From Cadophora sp. MPI-SDFR-AT-0126 (lineage: Eukaryota > Ascomycota > Leotiomycetes > Helotiales > Ploettnerulaceae), in assembly GCA_020747065.1 (NCBI GenBank), contig JAGMVK010000001.1:3162001-3226000 (forward strand): a DNA stretch of 64,000 nt, written 5' to 3'. Position numbers and translations under genes: made by a program. This document shows positions 57,433-64,000 of the stretch, piece after piece. Below the pieces are notes generated by a model. That model made no database searches and was not told the origin of the DNA. It was given only the letters and a program-made list of their open reading frames with translations. The first letter of the stretch is position 1. Each line of letters opens with the position of its first letter.

Positions 57433-59498
57433 CTATGCACTCTCATGCCACGCCCTTCCCACCCAACCTTCAAGGAGGGTAGAATCCGGGCAAGCCACGT
57501 CCGGCTATGTATGTTGATTTTCAAGTATGTGCTGTGCTTCGAATGGGAACAGTGGCATCTGATGATGAGGCAACTTCGGATGTATCGGGTCAGCCAGAGT
57601 TCCTGGTAAGTATTGCAAATTGCCCAGTCGTCGGCGCAAGTTGAAGCTTTCAACGCGGGGTCGATGGGATATCAGTTCCCTCTGCAGCCACCGAGTCAGT
57701 CCTTTGCGCCACAAGTCTTCCCAGTACCAGTTTCCCTTTTCGACTCTTCTTCATCATAGCTGGCCATGTACCAGTTAAATTCAGTTTCGCGGCCGATCGT
57801 CCTGGTCGTTGTCGAGTGAGCAAACTGGTAGGGTAGGTTGGCAGTTAAGCTTCCAGAAAGTCTGTAACGGGACGGGTTTCCTTTCCCTTCCAGGCAAGAC
57901 TTCCGCAGACCAGACGTATTAGCCACCAGCAATGCAGTAATAGCTGAGCAATAGCTGAGCAATAACTGAAGTCGGTCAGTGTCGAACAATACCAAGCACT
58001 TGACGAGTGAGAGAGAAAGGGTTAAGAGCTGGCGAAGGCAAGTGTCACGGCTGGTTCAGCTTGGTTGATGCGCCTGAACTTGAACCTAACTTAACCTAAC
58101 CTTCTTTTTCAAGCGTGCCCGTCCCCTTTCCCGACCCATCCATCCCAAGCCGAGCCGGGCCATGCCCTGGATCAGACGAAGTCGGCTGGAGCGGGTCTCA
58201 CTTTCAAAAAATCCACCGTCACCAGGTCTAAAAGTACGCTCAGACATCTATATCAACGCCACTATTATTCCGTGCCTCTCAATGACAGTAGCTAGCTGGC
58301 CTAAAGAAATGTACAGATAATTAAAGATGTTTCGTTTCTTTCGTTTCGTCTGTTCCAAGATCCCTATTGCCATGGGTACTTTTCCATGTCATGCATCCCG
58401 CATAGTGAGAGCTTATAGAAGAGGACGAGATCGGGAATACGCTATTCCACACAGAAATTTAAATCCTTAGTTTGTCCAAGTGTTTCCTGGGTCTGATTTG
58501 ATGGCTTGATCGACGCCAATAGTCAATTAAGTATTTGCAACGGCACGGGATGGTACATGGTACCATGAAAGTCTAACCAAGGAGCGGCTCAAGAACCGAA
58601 ATCATGACAACGAGGCTTCACTTCAGCCTCCATCTCAAATGCAAACTCAAACCAAACATAGTAATATGTCTTCCACAAGCGAAGCCTATCACTACCAAGC
58701 AAATACTCCACAACTCTAATTTGCTGATCGATCCACTGTCCTCCCCAAATCTCATCTCACAAATTTGCTGGTATGGAAGTATCATTTCCGATCCTCCCCC
58801 ACAACGTAACATCAATATCCCCAGCCTGGATATTCGTATTGGCTGAGAGGAGATTTGCAGGGCACGATATGGATCCTGTAAGTCATGTTCATCTGAAGAT
58901 CCTTATCGTGGCACCTTTTGTTTTTGACTTGGTTTGATTTCGTTATCTGGTTGCATGGCATGGGTTTCTGTGCCGCAGAAAATGCCCCCAATCAATACTT
59001 GATGACACTCAGAATCTTGATTGTAGAAATGGTGGCTGGATGACTGAGATCAAATGTAACCTCAAGAAGCAGCTCCTTGTATCTCCATGCTTTGGGCAAA
59101 CACCATTGAAACGGAAATGACAAAGGCAAGGCCGTGAAATTGGAAAAGCCCTAGACCAACCCAGTGTATAAAGTTGTGACGCTGGGTATATGCTTCCGGT
59201 AACCACCGTGTTTAAATTTTGTTGACCATCGGGATATATTGAAGCAGAAGCATGAAGTGAAAAGTAAAATCAAACAAAGCCTGACCCCCAAATACACCTG
59301 TAGCAATAGTTCAGAAAGCCAGCAATCCAAACAGATCATCCTTCCCAACCCATTCCTGTTCCCATTCCAAGTACTAGGTAAGTCAAGTCTAGCTAAATCC
59401 CAAAAAGCACAGTGGATATATTGCATCCCAAGAATAGAAACACCTTGAAAACCAACAAGTAACCGTCCCACCCCATACATTAGCCCTACTATGCTCGA
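57433..59498. other. RasGAP promoter and 3' flank of the 388-aa gene
   Basis: About 2 kb without a supportable gene. Short frames such as 57696-57995 (minus) and 58604-58846 (plus) lack recognisable features. A short CTTAACCTAACC-type repeat at about 58088-58101 is not a telomeric array. Confidence 0.5.
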
Positions 59499-60665
59499 TT
59501 ACTTAAAAGATCTGTCGGATAGACCGTCTGGACTCGATGGACTCAGAGGCTGACTTCGCACGCCACTTAGGTCTCCGCTCCCTGTCCGTCTCAAGGCCTG
59601 GGTCATGGTCTCTATCGTCAATTCCCCACCTGTCAGAGGAGGATGTGTGGAGATCGGACTGCCTAAAGGTCTTCCTTTTGGTGACATGTCGACGCCTTTT
59701 ATGGATGCTGATTTGCTCGTAGGGGGAGAGGCGCTGAAGCCTTGCGATGAGACTGGAGACCGGATTGGAGATGGAGATCGGTTGTGACCTGATGACAAGG
59801 AGCTCAACCCCGCCACGTAGATCGAATCTCTGCTGCCTGCGTGCTCTGCGTGTTCTGACTGTACGATATCGGAGAAGGAGATGAAGGACAGTCTTCGGAC
59901 GTCTGTGCTATCCAAAGCTCCATAGTTGGAGGCTGCATCGTCCTTGTCTGGGTGAGCAACTAGATCGTCCGCCCATGTTCCATTTCCTCCTACTGGCTCG
60001 AGAGATCCCATACCAGTCACGTTCATAGCTGCTGGCTGGTGGGATGAATGCATTACTATTTCAACCGTATCTGGATCGATTGTACTGTTCGTGATAGCCT
60101 CCGAGGATGCGTCCAAAACCGGTGGAATGTGATTCTCCGTCTGAATATGTGAGGGGATCGCGGGGGAATTGGGCACAGGAAGAGTGCTCTCCTGGACATC
60201 GCGCTCGAATATCTGTGACCCCGCAGGCGAAACGACCCGCGGAGAGGAGGAGAAGATGTTCCGATGAGGAGAAGCCGGTAATTGATAAGGATGGTTAGGA
60301 TTGGATCGTGGGGGAGATGCGTTTTGAACTGGAGGTCTCCTTGCAACGGGTTGTATAATATTTGTTGTCGCATTGCTGGTGACCGCAGATGTTGCTGACT
60401 CTCCCTTGTTCTTCCCTTTGGTCTGCTCATCCCCCTTCTTCTTCCCAAACCCAAACAATCGTCGTTTTCCAGTCTTCGCTCCTTCACCCGTTGTCTCTAC
60501 GGCCTCCTGCTCCGCATCACTGCTGTCTGCAGTCTTCGAGACCGCATCTCTTGGAGTTTCCTGGAAGCCCTCACCAAGTACAGGTACTTTCGGCGCATTC
60601 GTTGGAGTTTCAATTGCAGGAATCGGGGTATTGGGCTGTAAGGTGCTGGACTCAGAAGCGCTCAT
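59499..60665 (-). CDS. uncharacterised Ser/Pro-rich protein, 388 aa
   Basis: A single ATG-to-stop frame of 388 codons, long and uniform in composition, with a clear promoter gap before the divergent mL58 gene. Most of it is predicted disorder rich in Ser, Pro, Thr and Asn. A basic cluster (GKRRLFGFGKKKGDEQTKGK, about 66-85), a central motif (RRLSFISFSDIVQSEHAEHA, about 261-280) and a C-terminal motif (GGELTIETMTQALRRTGSGD, about 347-366) stand out from the low-complexity background, and such islands usually mark conserved interaction motifs. No catalytic domain, signal peptide or membrane segment is visible. The function is unknown; a cytosolic or nuclear scaffold or phosphoprotein is only a guess. 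Confidence 0.75.
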   Translation of the reverse strand: MSASESSTLQPNTPIPAIETPTNAPKVPVLGEGFQETPRDAVSKTADSSDAEQEAVETTGEGAKTGKRRLFGFGKKKGDEQTKGKNKGESATSAVTSNATTNIIQPVARRPPVQNASPPRSNPNHPYQLPASPHRNIFSSSPRVVSPAGSQIFERDVQESTLPVPNSPAIPSHIQTENHIPPVLDASSEAITNSTIDPDTVEIVMHSSHQPAAMNVTGMGSLEPVGGNGTWADDLVAHPDKDDAASNYGALDSTDVRRLSFISFSDIVQSEHAEHAGSRDSIYVAGLSSLSSGHNRSPSPIRSPVSSQGFSASPPTSKSASIKGVDMSPKGRPLGSPISTHPPLTGGELTIETMTQALRRTGSGDLSGVRSQPLSPSSPDGLSDRSFK

Positions 60666-61281
60666 TTTGGAGGTTATGTGCGACGAAGCAAGTTTGCCTT
60701 CGTGGTGGCAGACCGCTCAAGTATAAATAGCTAGAATTCCGGTCAGTTAAGGCTGCGTCGATATAGTATATGCAGGCTTGCAGCATTCATGCATGTCAAT
60801 CTCGAACCTTCTCCCCTACCCGCTCGCTCGCTCGCTCAGTGATTGAACTTACGCGTTCAGCTGACGTTTTCTTCTGAGGATAGTGGCATGAAGCTCTGTC
60901 TCATAGAGTGGAAGAGCTTAAATACATAGCTTGCGGCTGTTGATTGCGGCTGCTGGCAGGAGAAAGGGAGGGAGGAGCTGGCGACTTTGTGAGCTGAGCT
61001 GAGCTGTCCTGTCCTGTCCTGTTAACAGTGGCAGGATCTCAAGGCATTCCTGAGTTTCCTTCCCGTTCCCTGCTGTACCAGGAGGATCTCATGACTTGAA
61101 CAGCCACTGACGGCCAGCGTCGGCGTCGGTTTCTCTTCCGCCGACAAACCCCTGAAGAAACCTTAGTCATCAGCCATGCTCGAGCAGTTCCAAAAAATAG
61201 ACTTGAGGCCATTGACGAACGATTCGACTGCAGGTACATACTTCAATCCAGGGCTGCGTATCTCACAACACTACAACGACA
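60666..61281. promoter_or_regulatory. bidirectional promoter region of the 388-aa gene and mL58
   Basis: The 616-bp divergent gap holds a CGCT tandem repeat (about 60821-60837) and GAGCT/GTCCT tandem repeats (about 60991-61021). Confidence 0.55.
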
Positions 61282-61902
61282 ATGGATTCGCGGCTAGTCA
61301 GGAGGCCAGTCTTCGACCTTCTCTCCGGCAGAAGCCAATGTCTGGTATCCCTCAATGTCTCCTCACGGCGCCAGCAGTCTTCATATCGACGGTCGAAGCA
61401 GCGCCTCAACATCAAGCCAGACTCATCCTTCCTCTCGCACGACAGCACAAAACAAGACCACATAATATTCAATCCGCCCTCCTCGGCCCCCTCGGTCCTG
61501 CACACGCCGCTGAAATTCCTCCCAAAAGAAGACAAGCGGAGACAGCTACTTGCAGCTACGGCATCTCGATTCCAGTCCTCTTCATCAACACTCCCACCAC
61601 CCGTGTACAAGACGCAGAAATTTCCGCATCATCATTTGACCGACAAGGATATTGCCGAGATTCTACGATTGAAGAGGCAGGATCCCGAGGAGTGGACGAA
61701 CAACAAGCTGTCGCGGAAGTTCAATTGTTCGCATCATTTCATAAGTATTTGCTTGGATGGGTGTGGCGCGGCTGGTGATGCGGAGAGGAAGAAGGCTATG
61801 GCGGATCAGCTGGAGGCAGTGAAGTCGCAATGGGGTCCACGGAGGAGGAAGGCGAGGGAAGACCGTGCTAAGAGAATGGAGCTTGCTCTGAAGGGAGAGT
61901 AA
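61282..61902 (+). CDS. MRPL20: mitochondrial large ribosomal subunit protein mL58 (Mrpl20), 206 aa
   Basis: A single exon of 206 codons starts at an ATG in AACAATGG-like context. The N-terminal 40 residues are Arg/Ser-rich with few acids, as in a mitochondrial presequence. The conserved part (about residues 105-185) reads LTDKDIAEILRLKRQDPEEW, then a helix-turn motif ending FNCSHHFISICL and a Lys/Arg-rich tail helix (WGPRRRKAREDRAKR), matching the fungal MRP-L20 family. mL58 is a mitochondria-specific protein of the large mitoribosomal subunit, built on the 21-23S rRNA. It is divergent from the 388-aa gene. Confidence 0.88.
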   Translation: MDSRLVRRPVFDLLSGRSQCLVSLNVSSRRQQSSYRRSKQRLNIKPDSSFLSHDSTKQDHIIFNPPSSAPSVLHTPLKFLPKEDKRRQLLAATASRFQSSSSTLPPPVYKTQKFPHHHLTDKDIAEILRLKRQDPEEWTNNKLSRKFNCSHHFISICLDGCGAAGDAERKKAMADQLEAVKSQWGPRRRKAREDRAKRMELALKGE

Positions 61903-62599
61903 GGCTCATGAATGAAGGGCATCTAGGATGCAAAATTCTTGTGTAGTAGGGAAATGGAGAGGCATATCTAGGCGGTTGGAACGGAAAAGTCTTGACTCCG
62001 CAACTCGACCGATGAGGGTTGCATAAGACTCCAGCTTACGGATTGGATTGTACGAATACCTTGAAACTCGAGGCATTTCATTGTGTAAAGAAGGCATAAG
62101 CGGGCGAGGCGTTAGAGTAAAGTGTAGGAATATGTACAAAATGTCTCCAGTAGACAATTTTCAACACAGGCGCCCGATCCCGGCATCAGCCATACCAACA
62201 GTTCATGAAGTGAATGCCCAGAATGACTTCAAAAATCATGCTATCTTCGTGAATATGTGTAGCAAATTCCATCGCTACTGTCGTTCCTTTTTTTCCCCCG
62301 TCTATGTCGCCTGAGTTGCTTTCAGTTGATCAACTAACTGGGAACAAGTAAATATATTGGCGAGACATGCAGCCGACAGGTGCATTGTCCTCTGGTGTGA
62401 TGTTGTTTTAATCAGGCCTAACTTGTGATAGATTGGAAGAATAGGCGCTTCTACGATGCCGGGCGATCTAGATGGAATAGTTCACGTCCACAAAGATCAA
62501 GGGATATTTATCTCAGGAAAGATAATCAATCATGTCTCCCTGTTTTAATCGAGCCTCTCACTTAACGAAGTAAACTTCATTGCCTCCCAGTTCCCTCAA
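61903..62599. other. 3' flanks of convergent mL58 and sugar transporter genes
   Basis: No gene is seen in about 700 bp; both 3' UTRs should lie here. Confidence 0.6.
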
Positions 62600-64000
62600 T
62601 CATCTGCTACCGCTCAACAGCAGCGCTCTCTCCCCCTCCTCACTCTCCTTCTTCCCTTCCATCCCCTTAAACTTTCCCCCATCAACCTTCCCCACAACCC
62701 AGCTCCCCTCCTCCCTCGCACTATCAAAAAACTCCTGATTCTCCTCAAAACTCCTCCCCCCACTCTCAGGCGTATACCTCCAAGTCCACCACCCCGCAAA
62801 CGCATTCGTCCCCGCAAACACCAAGAACAACCAATACTTCAGATTGTTGAATCCAATAGGCGTCAACAACGTGATAGCAAAGTTGGCTAGTCCCCATATT
62901 ATCACAGAGATTGCTGAGCCCTGCGCGCGTGCTGTGCTCGGGTAGATCTCAGTTGGAATCAGCCAGACTGTAGCGAGCCAGCCGATGCCGAAGATGGCTG
63001 TTGCGGCGAAGAGTGTTATACTTCCGGGGATTTCAACGGCCAGATCCGGGAGTGAGGTTTCTGCTAGGCCGCCGAAGACAGTGAGGATGAGGAAGGAGAT
63101 GGAGAGGCCGACCGACCCCCAGACCATGAGTTTTCTCCTTCCGTAGACGTCGATTGTGAGCCAGGCGAAGGTCATCATTAGGAAGTATGAGATGTAGTTT
63201 CCGAGAGTGAGGAACTCGGCTTTGGTCGTGGAGAAGCCGAGCAGTTCGAAGATTTGCGGACCGTAAACTGAGACTGCACCATAGCCTGTCAGGGCTTGAT
63301 TGATTTGGCCCATGACTGTCACCATGCTAGGGTGGAATTGAGAACCCCCTGGTAGTAACATGTCTTTATAGCCGACTTTCTCATCGCCTTCGTTCTCATT
63401 CGCTTCTTGCATTTCTTCGAGTTTGGATTTGGCATGTTCCTTGCTGTATATACTTTGCAGTGCCTTCTTCGCATCATCCGTTCGCTCTTCAGATACGAAC
63501 CAGCGAGGTGATTCTGGCAGCCGACTGATGAAGGACATAAGCAGAATCGGGAAGATCTGCATAGCTACGATGGGGATACGCCATGCCCATTGATTATCCT
63601 TGCCGAGTCCGTAAGTCACGGCCATGTTAATCCCATACGCCATAAGTAACCCAAAGATATTCATCTGGAATTCTTGCGCCAGAGCCCTTCCTCTCGCGCC
63701 GTCCGAGGAGAGTTCGCTGCTGTAGACCGGTATCACGGCATCGATTCCTCCAACTCCCAAACCCATGATTACACGTCCGGCGAGCATGCAAGCTATTGCT
63801 CCGCCGTTCCAAGGAGAGGGTCCGTGAAATGAGAAGCCAGATATGAACATGAGAATGTTACCGAGTGCGGTGGTTGCGAGACAAGTGAAGATTGAGGGCT
63901 TGCGACCTTTTTTGTCCCCAAGCCAGGAGGCAATGATGGCTCCTAGCGTGCAACCTAGATAGTAGACTGATACAATGATGCCGACTATGGGGGATTCCTC
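62600..64000 (-). CDS. MFS sugar transporter, 5' end outside window (466 aa visible)
   Basis: The frame is open from the right edge to the stop at 62600. It belongs to the sugar porter branch of the major facilitator superfamily. Visible signatures are the loop 2-3 motif GDKKGRKP (near residue 31), the helix-4 stretch GRVIMGLGVGG, PESPRWF after helix 6, the second-half loop motif DVYGRRKLM and the late PTEIYP segment. About ten membrane helices remain; the first one or two are missing off the edge. The usual QQ-x-G sugar-binding stretch in helix 7 reads QINQALTGYGAVSVYGPQ, which departs from the QQLSG form of glucose carriers, so the substrate may be another sugar or polyol. It is a plasma-membrane protein with a cytosolic Glu/Lys-rich C-terminal tail. 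Confidence 0.93.
   Translation of the reverse strand, partial: EESPIVGIIVSVYYLGCTLGAIIASWLGDKKGRKPSIFTCLATTALGNILMFISGFSFHGPSPWNGGAIACMLAGRVIMGLGVGGIDAVIPVYSSELSSDGARGRALAQEFQMNIFGLLMAYGINMAVTYGLGKDNQWAWRIPIVAMQIFPILLMSFISRLPESPRWFVSEERTDDAKKALQSIYSKEHAKSKLEEMQEANENEGDEKVGYKDMLLPGGSQFHPSMVTVMGQINQALTGYGAVSVYGPQIFELLGFSTTKAEFLTLGNYISYFLMMTFAWLTIDVYGRRKLMVWGSVGLSISFLILTVFGGLAETSLPDLAVEIPGSITLFAATAIFGIGWLATVWLIPTEIYPSTARAQGSAISVIIWGLANFAITLLTPIGFNNLKYWLFLVFAGTNAFAGWWTWRYTPESGGRSFEENQEFFDSAREEGSWVVGKVDGGKFKGMEGKKESEEGERALLLSGSR

Overview
This 64-kb window is from a filamentous ascomycete (Pezizomycotina). The evidence is short GT-AG introns of about 50-120 bp with CTAAC/CTAAT-type branch points, pyrimidine-rich promoters, a dispersed fungal-type 5S rRNA gene, and proteins with typical Pezizomycotina architecture (AtfA-type bZIP, multi-ZZ NBR1, Iec3, HeLo-like N-terminal domain, fungal CorA-like family). 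A leotiomycete is my best guess, but it is an inference that a database search would settle.

Left third (1-22 kb): gene-poor. It holds a possible 3' tip of a gene at 1-61, a doubtful 84-codon gene (2497-2751), a divergent but foldable 5S rRNA gene (7736-7854), the stress bZIP factor atfA (10908-12631, minus), a GST-like protein (14932-16215, minus) with a GC-AG intron, and a decayed CorA-like membrane-protein gene (about 18120-21190, plus) with nonsense mutations mostly of C-to-T type.

Middle (22-42 kb): a Barentsz/CASC3-like EJC factor (plus), an NBR1-type autophagy receptor with PB1, four ZZ fingers and an FW domain (plus), a HAD phosphatase (minus), an orphan HeLo-like/PigL_N-domain protein (plus) between AT-rich RIP-like stretches and a possible LTR relic, NOP13 (minus) divergent from INO80 subunit iec3 (plus), and NADP isocitrate dehydrogenase (minus) convergent with iec3.

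Right third (42-64 kb): a C2H2-type zinc-finger protein (minus), CCR4-NOT subunit NOT3 (minus, with a 61-nt last exon) divergent from a six-exon D-aminoacyl-tRNA deacylase gene (plus, 7-nt first coding exon), Cyp40/CPR6 (plus), a large C2/RasGAP protein (minus), a conserved-looking protein of unknown function (minus) divergent from mitoribosomal protein mL58 (plus), and a sugar transporter running off the right edge (minus).

The genes are mostly unlinked housekeeping and regulatory functions (stress transcription, mRNA turnover and localisation, ribosome biogenesis, chromatin, selective autophagy, proofreading of charged tRNA, redox metabolism). I see no secondary-metabolite cluster, no CRISPR and no operon-like system. 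The best leads are the two GC-AG introns, the variant 5S gene with compensatory helix changes, the CorA-like pseudogene, and the orphan HeLo-like gene beside repeat relics. Splice sites were assigned by hand from consensus, frame and family alignment; no transcript data were available.
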